Shown in pieces: positions 7,610 to 15,448 of a stretch of 17,942 nucleotides of DNA. The translations under genes and the position numbers were made by a program. The DNA is from JABDQZ01 sp050049775. Its GTDB lineage: Bacteria; Pseudomonadota; Gammaproteobacteria; Chromatiales; Chromatiaceae. The stretch is from positions 1-17,942 of the forward strand of contig JASFVP010000061.1 of the NCBI GenBank assembly GCA_050049775.1. The letters run 5' to 3'. How positions within the stretch are numbered: position 1 is the stretch's first letter; every line of letters begins with the position of its first letter. The notes beneath the pieces were generated by a model, which saw only the letters and a program-made list of their open reading frames with translations, ran no database searches and was not told the origin of the DNA.

Positions 7610-10289
7610 CGCTGGCTTCCTGCAGTTCATGTTTGCGACACAGGGCCGGATAAGCGCAGTACTGGCAGTCCAGCGGCGTCACCTCGGCCACACCAGTGCG
7701 AAACTGTTCGGCCAGTACGGTCAGGCTGTTGCGCCAGTGTTGTTGCAAGGCTTGCCAGTCGGCGAAGTCTTCATGCTTGAACGCCTTGATGCCGGGCAGG
7801 ATGTCGTCGTGCAGGGCGACGCCCTTGAATCCCATGCTGCTGTCGTTGACCTGCGCCAGTGTCAGCGCCACCAGCTGGCCATCTTCATTGAGGCTGTACA
7901 GCGGTAATTGCGGTTCGCTGATGCGTGGTGTGGTCCAGGAGTTGCTGGAAGCACGGCTGCCGCTTTTGTAATCGATGATGATGTGTGAGCCGTCGTTGAG
8001 TTCGTCAATGCGGTCAACCTGGGTTCGCAACACCAGACCGCCAATGCTGATGTTTTTGTCCTGTTCGCGTTCGACCACGCGGAAGCTGGCCGGACGTTGT
8101 TGTTCAATGGCGAGCCATTGGCGCAGCAGTTTGTTGAGGCGTTGTTTCTCGAGCTGCAAAAACTGCCGGCGATACAGGTCAGGGCGTTTGTAGGCGTAGA
8201 TATTCAGCACGGCATCCACGCTTTGTTCAATCAGGTTGTTGAGCTGTTCCGGGGTATAGTTGTTGAGCTGCTGCTGGCTGCCAAGTACCGACCAAAGTTT
8301 TTCCAGCGCCTGATGTAACTGCGAACCGCGGTCGCGTGCGTCCACGCCATCGCCGGGTTGTTCGGGCGCTTCGGCCTGCAAACGATAGGCGGCGACCGCG
8401 CTGAACGGGCACTTGGCCTGTTGGGTCAATACACCACTGCCGCCACGCGTCGCATGTTCCATTGGCAGGGCCGTGATGCGGTTATCGTGCAAGGTCTCAA
8501 AGTCAATGGCTGCCGGTTGCGGTGTTGTCTGTCTGTGTGCTGTATCACTGAAGGGCAGGGCATCGGCAAACAGCAGATCCAGTAACGGACTCGGGCTGAG
8601 TTCACGGTCCTGTTCGCGGCTGGCATGGCTGAACACACACTCCATAGCTTGATCGCGCTGACTGCACAGCAAGCGACTGGCGTAGTCGAATTCACGCTCG
8701 GCCGTGCAGTGTGGCAGGTTGTAGTGGCGCTGGATGCTGACCGGGATGAGGGGATTGGGCAGGGCGTGCCCCGGAAACTGTTCATCGTCAAGTCCGGTCA
8801 TCCAGAGATAATCAAACTGCTGGCCGAGTGCTTCGAGCACGCCGGATATCTGCACCGGCGCGGCATCGGATTGTACCTGGAAGATACAATCGCGCGTCTG
8901 TTGCCTGAGCAGCTTCAAGGCCTGGCTGAAGGCCAGCTTCGGACGCAGCAGTTGCAATTGCCGAAACTCCCCGAGCAGTTTGTGAAAACGCTGCGACTGC
9001 TGATATTCATGGCTGTCGAGTGCTCGTTCACCAGGCCAGCCGGCGGTTTGTAAGGCCTGCAGGAAGTTTGAACTCCATTGCTGTGGCGATAGGCGGCCGG
9101 AAAACTCCTTGCTCAGTTCGAGCAGCTGTTGCAGTCTTTGCAACAGTGTCTTGTTGGCCTGAACGGATTCATTGCTGTGTTGGTTGAGAAAACCCAACAG
9201 CGAATGCAACGACCAGCTGTTGCGGCCAAAACGCCGTAGTAGCAGATCGAGTCGCGCCTGGGATTCTGCCTCATCCGGGTTGTTCTGCAGAACGAATGGC
9301 GATAACAACAGATTGTTCAAATCATTGCGGCTGAATTCATGCTGCAACAGACCCAACACCAGCAGGGCGTCATGCACCAGTGGGTAATCGCTGAGCGGCT
9401 GGCCCAGTGAGATGTTGAACAGGTCCTGCCGGTTCCAGGGTGGAGGCGCCAGGCGTTCCGGATGCAGCACGGCCTGGAAGCAGTTGTAGACCTGTTTGCG
9501 GGTTTCGTTAAGACTGGGTACCACAATAGCGATGCGGCTGTCCGGTTTGCTCAGTAACAACTGCCTGGCCCAGTTGGCGGCAAGTTCGAGTTCATGGTTG
9601 AAACTGTTGGCCACAGCCGTATGGGTGATGCGGTTGCGACTGGCATCCACATGTTGTGACAGCTGGCAGCCGGCCTGTTGCAGCTGTTCGAAAAGTTGTT
9701 GCTGTTGGTGATTGATGTCTTCAAACCCGGTGAAGATGATTTGCTGCGGCAATTCGATTTGCTCATTATGGATGGCATTGCCAACCAGTTCAGCAAGCTG
9801 TGTCCGGTCCAGCCATTGTCTGCTGCGGCAGCGTCGGCGAAATTCCAGCAGCCAACGCTGTAGGGCAAGTGACTCGGGGCTGTCAATCTGTTGTAAATCG
9901 GATTGCGCAATCTGCCATTGTTGTATCAACTGCCAGGCTTGCTGCAGATTGTTGGCCATGCTGGTGGCCGGCATCAGGTAATGCTGTTCGGTATCCTGCT
10001 CGATGATGTCCTGCCACAACAGTTTTTCCTGTTCAGCCGAGAGCAGTTGTAATTCGCAGTTGCCCTGGTCGATCAGGTTTTCGAGTTGCTGGTTCAACCA
10101 CGCGCCCAGCGGCAGGATTTGTGGGCTTGGCCAGACACTCTGTTCCTGTTGCATCTGCCAATCGGCATAATCGCTACTGAGGCGGTTGCCCAAGCGCTTG
10201 TTGGCCGTCAGCAACAAGGCACCATGGGACAGCTGGGTAAACAGTTGGCCGGAATCGATGCTCGGAAATTCCGCGGTAGATGGCTTCAT
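7602..10289 (-). CDS. AddB-like Fe-S PD-(D/E)XK nuclease, partner of AddA
   Basis: An 895-residue protein resembling the proteobacterial 'probable DNA repair protein' family related to AddB (I recall TIGR03623). The C-terminal domain is a PD-(D/E)XK nuclease: H659 in RGSQLHQAL, then IIDYKSG with D773 and K775. It is framed by the AddB iron-sulfur cysteines: C627 (QQAKCPF) far upstream, then C875, C878 and C884 (CX2CX5C) at the end. The N-terminus reads LLLTANKRLGNRL where a helicase would have Walker A, so there is no intact P-loop. As in other AddB-type subunits, the helicase-like part probably serves structure and sequence recognition. It is the upstream gene of an addB-addA pair with an 8-nt overlap. 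The ATG at 10289 has only a weak ribosome binding site. The family is confident; formation of a complex with AddA is inferred from gene order. Confidence 0.88.
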   Translation of the reverse strand: MKPSTAEFPSIDSGQLFTQLSHGALLLTANKRLGNRLSSDYADWQMQQEQSVWPSPQILPLGAWLNQQLENLIDQGNCELQLLSAEQEKLLWQDIIEQDTEQHYLMPATSMANNLQQAWQLIQQWQIAQSDLQQIDSPESLALQRWLLEFRRRCRSRQWLDRTQLAELVGNAIHNEQIELPQQIIFTGFEDINHQQQQLFEQLQQAGCQLSQHVDASRNRITHTAVANSFNHELELAANWARQLLLSKPDSRIAIVVPSLNETRKQVYNCFQAVLHPERLAPPPWNRQDLFNISLGQPLSDYPLVHDALLVLGLLQHEFSRNDLNNLLLSPFVLQNNPDEAESQARLDLLLRRFGRNSWSLHSLLGFLNQHSNESVQANKTLLQRLQQLLELSKEFSGRLSPQQWSSNFLQALQTAGWPGERALDSHEYQQSQRFHKLLGEFRQLQLLRPKLAFSQALKLLRQQTRDCIFQVQSDAAPVQISGVLEALGQQFDYLWMTGLDDEQFPGHALPNPLIPVSIQRHYNLPHCTAEREFDYASRLLCSQRDQAMECVFSHASREQDRELSPSPLLDLLFADALPFSDTAHRQTTPQPAAIDFETLHDNRITALPMEHATRGGSGVLTQQAKCPFSAVAAYRLQAEAPEQPGDGVDARDRGSQLHQALEKLWSVLGSQQQLNNYTPEQLNNLIEQSVDAVLNIYAYKRPDLYRRQFLQLEKQRLNKLLRQWLAIEQQRPASFRVVEREQDKNISIGGLVLRTQVDRIDELNDGSHIIIDYKSGSRASSNSWTTPRISEPQLPLYSLNEDGQLVALTLAQVNDSSMGFKGVALHDDILPGIKAFKHEDFADWQALQQHWRNSLTVLAEQFRTGVAEVTPLDCQYCAYPALCRKHELQEASDD
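7617..7621 (-). promoter_or_regulatory. Ribosome binding site fixing the addA start
   Basis: The minus strand reads AGGAA 7 nt before the ATG at 7609, inside the last codons of the AddB-like gene. The alternative ATG at 7630 has no comparable site, so this decides the start. Confidence 0.6.
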
Positions 10290-10313
10290 GGTGCTTATGT
10301 TACCGGGGCGGCT

Positions 10314-10330
10314 GGCTCATTGCATGAGCC
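10314..10330. repeat. 7-bp inverted repeat in the addB / DUF218 divergent intergenic region
   Basis: GGCTCAT-TGC-ATGAGCC is a perfect 7-bp inverted repeat with a 3-nt centre. It starts 25 nt upstream of the AddB-like ATG and about 33 nt upstream of a possible -10 for the plus-strand gene. It could be an operator between the divergent genes or a small hairpin in the addB leader. There is no T-tract on either side, so it is not a typical terminator. Confidence 0.4.
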
Positions 10331-10359
10331 TGTGAGGACAGCCCGCCCATACGGCCCTG

Positions 10360-10368
10360 TGTTATATT
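10360..10368 (+). promoter_or_regulatory. Probable extended -10 promoter of the DUF218 gene
   Basis: TGTTATATT gives an extended -10: TGn directly before TATATT, a 5/6 match to TATAAT. No good -35 is present, which extended -10 promoters tolerate. Transcription would start near 10375, giving a short leader to an ATG at 10386 or 10398. Confidence 0.4.
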
Positions 10369-10397
10369 GCGGCAAACCAGTCTTGATGAAAGTTGTA

Positions 10398-11033
10398 ATG
10401 AAAAAATTCCTGTTTCTGATTATTGTTGTTCTCATGCTGTACATTATGCGCGCAGAAATCCTCACCGGCTATGCGCGTCTGTTCACGGTGAACACCGCCA
10501 GCAAGGGCGCTGATGCCATCCTGGTGTTAAGTGGGCGTATTGAAACCCGCCCCAAATACGCCGCCAGGCTGTTTCAGGAAGGCTACGCGCCGCGCCTGTT
10601 TTTGACCCAGGAGCGTGATTACACCGGCGAGATTTCCGAGTACGTCAAGGCTCGGAATTTTTATGCCAGAAAGCAACTTGAAGATCGTGGCGTACCGGTG
10701 GAGATCATACCCAATAATAAGGGGGGCGCCACCAGCACGTTTGACGAAGCCTACGATGTGGTGGACTTCCTGCGGGAGCAGCCGATGCAACGCCTGATCA
10801 TTGTTACCGATGCTTTCCATACCCGGCGCGCGCTGTATGCGTTTGAAAAGGTGTTCAAGCAGGAAGGCATGGGTCATGTGAAAATCGAAATGGCGGCGGC
10901 ACCCAATCCGGTTTATGACGAAACCAACTGGTATCAGACCGAAAAAGGCATCATCACTTATTTACTGGAAAGCATCAAAATGGTGTTTTATTTCTTTAAC
11001 TCCGCCAACACCACGCTGGTCAAACCGAACTGA
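10398..11033 (+). CDS. DUF218 (YdcF/SanA-type) membrane-anchored protein
   Basis: A 211-residue protein with one N-terminal hydrophobic segment (about residues 4-16), probably an inner-membrane anchor with the rest in the periplasm. A DUF218 domain follows: ADAILVLSG (38-46), RPKYAARLFQEGYAP (51-65), GGATSTFDEA (109-118) and VTDAFHTRRA (136-145), which matches the family's usual 'TSxFHxxRA' element. DUF218 proteins such as SanA and YdcF are linked to envelope functions, but no reaction is firmly assigned, so I give none. The frame remains open into addB. The start must be near the membrane anchor: ATG at 10398 (weak GAAAG before it) or ATG at 10386, which adds four residues. It converges on hypE with only 8 nt between the stop codons and no visible terminator between them. 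Confidence 0.88.
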   Translation: MKKFLFLIIVVLMLYIMRAEILTGYARLFTVNTASKGADAILVLSGRIETRPKYAARLFQEGYAPRLFLTQERDYTGEISEYVKARNFYARKQLEDRGVPVEIIPNNKGGATSTFDEAYDVVDFLREQPMQRLIIVTDAFHTRRALYAFEKVFKQEGMGHVKIEMAAAPNPVYDETNWYQTEKGIITYLLESIKMVFYFFNSANTTLVKPN

Positions 11034-11041
11034 ATCTGGTG

Positions 11042-12046
11042 TCAGCAGATCCGTGGCAACGGATTATCCTCGAGTTCGTCGAGCAAGCGTTCGCCGCCGA
11101 GCTCGGTCTGCAAGACAACTTTGCCTGAACCGGTTTCAATACGACCGATAATGGCGGCCAGTTGGCCGTCCGCTAATGCCTGCCAGCGTTGCAAGGCGTC
11201 ATCGGCCTGTTCGGCGTCGACTACTGCGACAACCCGGCCTTCACAGGCGAGGTAATAGGGATCGTAGCCGAGCATGTCGCACACCGAACGCACCGGGTCG
11301 CGCACCGGGATAGACGTTTCATCAAGGCGTACATTCAAGCCGGTGGCAACGGCGATTTCATGCGCGACGGTAGCCAGACCGCCGCGGGTCGGATCACGCA
11401 TGAACCGCAAACCGGGTAAATCCTGCAGGGTGCGCGTCAGTGGTAACACACAGGCGTTGTCGGATTGTAAATCACCTGACAGGCCGAATTCCTCACGCGC
11501 CAACATGACACAGGCACCGTGATCACCGACTGGTCCGCTGACCAGTACGGCATCGCTGGCCTGGATGTTTTGCAAGCCGAGCTGTTGCGGGCCGCGCACC
11601 CCAATGCCTGAGGTGGTGAAATACACGCCGCCACCGGCGCCGTGTGGCACCACCTTGGTGTCGCCGGTGACGATGCGCACACCGGCATGTCTGGCTGCTT
11701 CGGCAAGGCTGGCGACCAACTGGTCGAGCAGACCGAACTCGATGCCTTCCTCGATGATGGCGCTGAGGCTCAGATAAAGAGGTTCGGCACCGCTCACGGC
11801 GAGATCGTTGACCGTGCCGTGCACGGCCAGCGAGCCGATGTCGCCGCCCGGGAACTGTAACGGTTGCACGGTAAAGCCATCGACGGAAAACATCAGCTCA
11901 CCCTGGACCGCGGGTAACAGGCTGGCATCGGTACGCACGTCAAGTAAATCGTTGTGCAGGTGGCGTGCAAAGATATCTTCGATCATGGCGCGCATGAAAC
12001 GGCCGCCGTTGCCGTGCGCCAGTGTCACCAGTTTGTCTTCAGTCAT
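11042..12046 (-). CDS. hypE: Hydrogenase maturation protein HypE
   Basis: HypE dehydrates the thiocarbamate that HypF places on its C-terminal cysteine, using ATP, giving the thiocyanate that becomes the cyanide ligands of the [NiFe] centre. The 334-residue protein ends in PRIC, the diagnostic acceptor tail. It shows the PurM-like ATP-binding fold landmarks: LAHGNGGR at the start, FSVDGF, GGDIGSLAVHGTVNDLAVSGA, TGDTKVVP and RDPTRGGLATV. Length and motifs are normal. The ATG at 12046 has GAG 7 nt upstream. It begins 15 nt after hypF and is the last gene of the hypCABDFE unit, ending 8 nt from the convergent DUF218 gene. Confidence 0.98.
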   Translation of the reverse strand: MTEDKLVTLAHGNGGRFMRAMIEDIFARHLHNDLLDVRTDASLLPAVQGELMFSVDGFTVQPLQFPGGDIGSLAVHGTVNDLAVSGAEPLYLSLSAIIEEGIEFGLLDQLVASLAEAARHAGVRIVTGDTKVVPHGAGGGVYFTTSGIGVRGPQQLGLQNIQASDAVLVSGPVGDHGACVMLAREEFGLSGDLQSDNACVLPLTRTLQDLPGLRFMRDPTRGGLATVAHEIAVATGLNVRLDETSIPVRDPVRSVCDMLGYDPYYLACEGRVVAVVDAEQADDALQRWQALADGQLAAIIGRIETGSGKVVLQTELGGERLLDELEDNPLPRIC

Positions 12047-12061
12047 GTGAATACTCGTGTT

Positions 12062-14320
12062 TCATTTGTTTCGACTCGCTGCGAATTCGATGATCTGGCC
12101 GTAGCTCAGGCCGCCGTCATTGACCGGTACTTGCGATGGTAACAAAACTCGCAGTCCCTGTTGCTGCGCCAGTTGCAGAATGCGCTGGCACAGGCGGCGG
12201 TTCTGGAACACGCCGCCACTGAGGCCGATGGCTTCAAAGTCATATTGTTGTCGCAATAGCAAGGCCTGCTCGATCAGGCTGGCGGCCAGGCTGTTATGAA
12301 ACATGGCGGCGCGCCGGGACGCTGACAGTTGTTGGTCGAGAAAGACGTCGGTCAGTACCGACCAGTCGACGCGTAATACCCCATCTTCCTGCAATGGCAA
12401 TTGGATAAAGTCATCCGAGTCATCGGCGATGGCTTCAAGCTGCATCGCCGCCTGACCTTCAAAGCTGCAGTGGTTGATGTTGAGCACCATGCTGGCAGCA
12501 GCATCAAACAAACGTCCGACTGCCGAGGAGGCGGGACAGTTGAGTCGCTTTTGCCAGGCCTGATGCGCAAGTTCGGCGTGTTCGATGTCGGGTAGCCAGT
12601 CATGTTGTAAAGACCAGCGCCAGGCGACAGCGGCGCGCCAGGGCTCGCGCGAGGCCTTGTCGCCACCGGGCAGATGCAGTGGTTGCATGCTGGCAACCCG
12701 TTGCCAGTTGCCGGGTTGGCCGAAAAAGGTTTCGCCACCCCAGATACTGCCGTCGCTACCGAGACCGGTGCCGTCCCAGCAGAAACACAACCAGTTTTTG
12801 TGCTGCGGATATTCGCCGGAGACACTGCTCGCATGGGCGTGGTGATGCCAGGCTGTGTGCACCGGCATATCCTGTTGCTGTGCCCATTGATGGCTGGCGT
12901 AACTAGGATGAGCATCGCAGACGATGTGCTGTGCCTTTACCTGATACAGCTGTTGTAAATCCTCGATGACCTGTCGAAACACCTGATCGGTGCGCAGGCT
13001 GCCGAGATCGCTGATGTGCGGTGAAATTACCACACGGCTCTGCCAGGCCAGCGCCACTGTGACTTTCTGGTGGCCACCGACGGCCAGCACTGGCTGTTCG
13101 AGTTTGAATGGCAGGCTCAGTTCCAATGGCGCCAGGCCGCGGCCGAGACGTAGCGGCAACACCTGTTGATCCAGCACCTGTATGACAGGATCATCGGCCG
13201 GTCGCACGATGGGGCGGTTGTGATGCAGGAAAGCATCGGCGACCTTTGACAGTCGATGCTCGACTGCGTCGGCATCGGTCAATACGGGCTCGCCCGAGAT
13301 GTTGGCCGAAGTCGCCACCAGCGGTTTGCCGTAATCTTCGAGCAGCAAATGATGCAGCGGGCTGTAGGGCAGGAAGGCGCCGATCTGTTGCAGGCCGGGT
13401 GTGATCTGGCTGGAAAGTGCTGTGCCTAGAGATGCTGTCTTTTGCTGCAATAACACTATCGGGCGTTGCGGGGTTAACAACAGCTGTTGCTCGGTCAGAC
13501 TCATGTCGCAATGTTGGCGTACCAGTTCCAGTCCGTCGTCACCACGCATCGGAAACATTACCGCCAGCGGCTTGTCCGGCCGTGGCTTACGTTGTCGCAA
13601 CAAGGCTACCGCGGCATCGTTGCCAGCATCACACATCAAGTGATAGCCACCGATGCCTTTGACCGCGACAATCCGGCCTGCTGCCAATGCATTGAGGCAG
13701 GCCTGCAAAGCGGCCTCGTTGCCTTCGAAATGTTCGTTGTCATGCCGCCATGACAACACAGGGCCGCAGGCAGGGCAGGCCAGCGGCTGGGCATGAAAGC
13801 GCCGGTCTGCCGGGTTGTTGTATTCGGCCTGACAATCTGCGCATAAGGTGAAGTCGGCCATGCTGGTGTTGGGTCGGTCGTAGGGTAGCGCTTTGATGAT
13901 GCTGTAACGCGGTCCGCATTGCGTACAGTTGGTGAACGGGTAGCGGTAACGGCGCTGTTGCGGATCGGACATTTCCGCCAGGCAGTCATCGCACATGAAA
14001 TAGTCGGGCGGGATGTGGATGTCGGCTGCTGTTGCTGCCTGGCTTGGCAGAATGACAAAGTTTTCCAGGCCGTCATGCGAAATGCTTTCACTGCATTGTA
14101 ACTTTGGCTTGGCCAATGGCGGCGCCTGTTCGATCAACAGCTGTTCGAACTGTTGTAGTTGTTCGGGCTGAGCCTGGGCCAGAATGATGACCTGCCCGGA
14201 ACTGTTGCGGACATTCCCCTTGATATCCAACTGTCGGGCGAGCCGGTAAACAAAGGGGCGGAAGCCGACGCCCTGCACCTGGCCGGAAAGAATGATCTGG
14301 CGTGTGGACAACTTTGCCAA
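12062..14320 (-). CDS. hypF: Carbamoyltransferase HypF
   Basis: HypF turns carbamoyl phosphate into carbamoyl-adenylate and passes the carbamoyl group to HypE, the first step of cyanide ligand synthesis. The 752-residue protein has all expected parts. These are an N-terminal acylphosphatase domain (VQGVGFRPFVYRLA, 15-28), a double zinc finger with cysteines 110/113, 132/135, 160/163 and 182/185 in the classic CX2C-X18-CX2C-X24-CX2C-X18-CX2C spacing, a YrdC/Sua5-like domain (about 200-390, with KPRPDKPLAVM and ATSANISGEP), and a Kae1-like domain with WHHHAHASS (491-499), DGTGLGSDG and a late GLSGGVFQNR. The start is unusual. The frame has no early ATG, and TTG at 14320, 12 nt after hypD stops, is the best choice although no clear ribosome binding site precedes it. 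A second TTG nine bases later is possible. Confidence 0.97.
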   Translation of the reverse strand: MAKLSTRQIILSGQVQGVGFRPFVYRLARQLDIKGNVRNSSGQVIILAQAQPEQLQQFEQLLIEQAPPLAKPKLQCSESISHDGLENFVILPSQAATAADIHIPPDYFMCDDCLAEMSDPQQRRYRYPFTNCTQCGPRYSIIKALPYDRPNTSMADFTLCADCQAEYNNPADRRFHAQPLACPACGPVLSWRHDNEHFEGNEAALQACLNALAAGRIVAVKGIGGYHLMCDAGNDAAVALLRQRKPRPDKPLAVMFPMRGDDGLELVRQHCDMSLTEQQLLLTPQRPIVLLQQKTASLGTALSSQITPGLQQIGAFLPYSPLHHLLLEDYGKPLVATSANISGEPVLTDADAVEHRLSKVADAFLHHNRPIVRPADDPVIQVLDQQVLPLRLGRGLAPLELSLPFKLEQPVLAVGGHQKVTVALAWQSRVVISPHISDLGSLRTDQVFRQVIEDLQQLYQVKAQHIVCDAHPSYASHQWAQQQDMPVHTAWHHHAHASSVSGEYPQHKNWLCFCWDGTGLGSDGSIWGGETFFGQPGNWQRVASMQPLHLPGGDKASREPWRAAVAWRWSLQHDWLPDIEHAELAHQAWQKRLNCPASSAVGRLFDAAASMVLNINHCSFEGQAAMQLEAIADDSDDFIQLPLQEDGVLRVDWSVLTDVFLDQQLSASRRAAMFHNSLAASLIEQALLLRQQYDFEAIGLSGGVFQNRRLCQRILQLAQQQGLRVLLPSQVPVNDGGLSYGQIIEFAASRNK

Positions 14321-14332
14321 CGTAATGCGGAA

Positions 14333-15448
14333 TCAGTTGGCCGCGGCGACTTGCGCTTTGTGTTCCCGAATGCCGCTGGCCCACCAGATACGACAGGCGC
14401 CTTCATCGGACACCATGCACGGGCCGACCGGGTTTCGTGGCGTGCAGGCCTGGCCGTAGAGCACGCATTCGTTCGGATATTTTTGCCCGAGCACCACGTT
14501 GGCGCAGTCGCAACCCGGCGGCATCTGGCCGCGACGGCGGCGGCTTTGCTCGTCGTAATCGGGAAACTGCCGGCGTGCGTCATGGGCGGCGTATTCGGGT
14601 TTGAGTGCATAACCCGAGCTGGGAATGATACCGATGCCGCGCCAGTTGGCATCGACTACATCAAGCACTTGCTGCATGGCTTGCCGGGCACCGGGATTGC
14701 CGCCGGGGCGCACCAGCTGAGGGTAACAGTTGTCCAGAAACACATGGTCTTCGAGTTTTTGCCGCAATACCGAATACATTGCCGCCAGCAGGCTTTCCGG
14801 TGAAAAGCCGGCCACCGCCGAGGGGATGTGAAATTTTTCCGTTACGAACGACCATTCCTCGGGCCCCATCACGGTGGCGACATGACCGGGTGCGATGAGT
14901 GCGTCGAAAGCCGCCTTTCCGGTTTCCAGCAGCATGGCGACTGCCGGCCAGGTCAGTCGACCTGACAGCAGCACCAGCAGGTTGTCGGGAATACCTTCGG
15001 CGATCATGCCGGCCACCGGTGCGGTGGTGGTTTCAAAGCCGGCGGCAAAAAACACCACCTGTCGGTCCGGGTTATCGCGTGCGATGGCGACCACATCGAG
15101 TGGCGAGGCGACCGGGCGTACATCGGCACCGGCAGCGCGTGCCTGCTCCAGTGAACGCACTTCACCCTTGGGCACATTGACGGGCACACGCAACATATCG
15201 CCGAACGCGACCAAAATCACGTTTTCATTGAGCGCCAGCTGGATGGCCTGGTAGATGTCTTCTTCCGGGCAGACACACACCGGGCAGCCTGGCCCCGGGA
15301 TGAGTTCGATGTTGGCGGGCAGGGCGCTGCGCAGGCCGGCCATCGAAATCGAACGCTCATGGCCGCCGCAGACGTTCATGAGCCGCAGCTTGCCGGGCAG
15401 CGGCAGTTGGTGGATTTGTTGCAGCCAGTGTCTGGCGTCAGGAGCCAT
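14333..15448 (-). CDS. hypD: Hydrogenase maturation protein HypD
   Basis: HypD is the Fe-S scaffold that, with HypC, assembles Fe(CN)2CO before transfer to the hydrogenase large subunit. The 371-residue protein shows NVCGGHE (C27), GPGCPVCVC (C55, C58, C60), FFAAGFETTTAP and a C-terminal cysteine cluster (C313, C315, C328, C335, C344, C352) with CTPRNPVGPCMVSDEGAC, as in the family. The frame is open for 69 more codons upstream, but that stretch is the other-frame shadow of the histidine-rich end of hypB. The ATG at 15448 gives the normal family length and start (MAPDARHW). The gene begins inside the last codons of hypB (11-nt overlap) without a strong ribosome binding site, so translational coupling is likely. 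Confidence 0.97.
   Translation of the reverse strand: MAPDARHWLQQIHQLPLPGKLRLMNVCGGHERSISMAGLRSALPANIELIPGPGCPVCVCPEEDIYQAIQLALNENVILVAFGDMLRVPVNVPKGEVRSLEQARAAGADVRPVASPLDVVAIARDNPDRQVVFFAAGFETTTAPVAGMIAEGIPDNLLVLLSGRLTWPAVAMLLETGKAAFDALIAPGHVATVMGPEEWSFVTEKFHIPSAVAGFSPESLLAAMYSVLRQKLEDHVFLDNCYPQLVRPGGNPGARQAMQQVLDVVDANWRGIGIIPSSGYALKPEYAAHDARRQFPDYDEQSRRRRGQMPPGCDCANVVLGQKYPNECVLYGQACTPRNPVGPCMVSDEGACRIWWASGIREHKAQVAAAN

Noticed and set aside
10086..10397. Upstream extension of the DUF218 protein into addB
   Set aside because: The extension is antisense to the AddB-like gene, and the membrane anchor typical of the family starts at about 10386-10398.
11034..11041. Terminator between the convergent DUF218 gene and hypE
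   Set aside because: Only 8 nt separate the stop codons, with no hairpin or T-tract. Any termination must occur inside the opposing genes.
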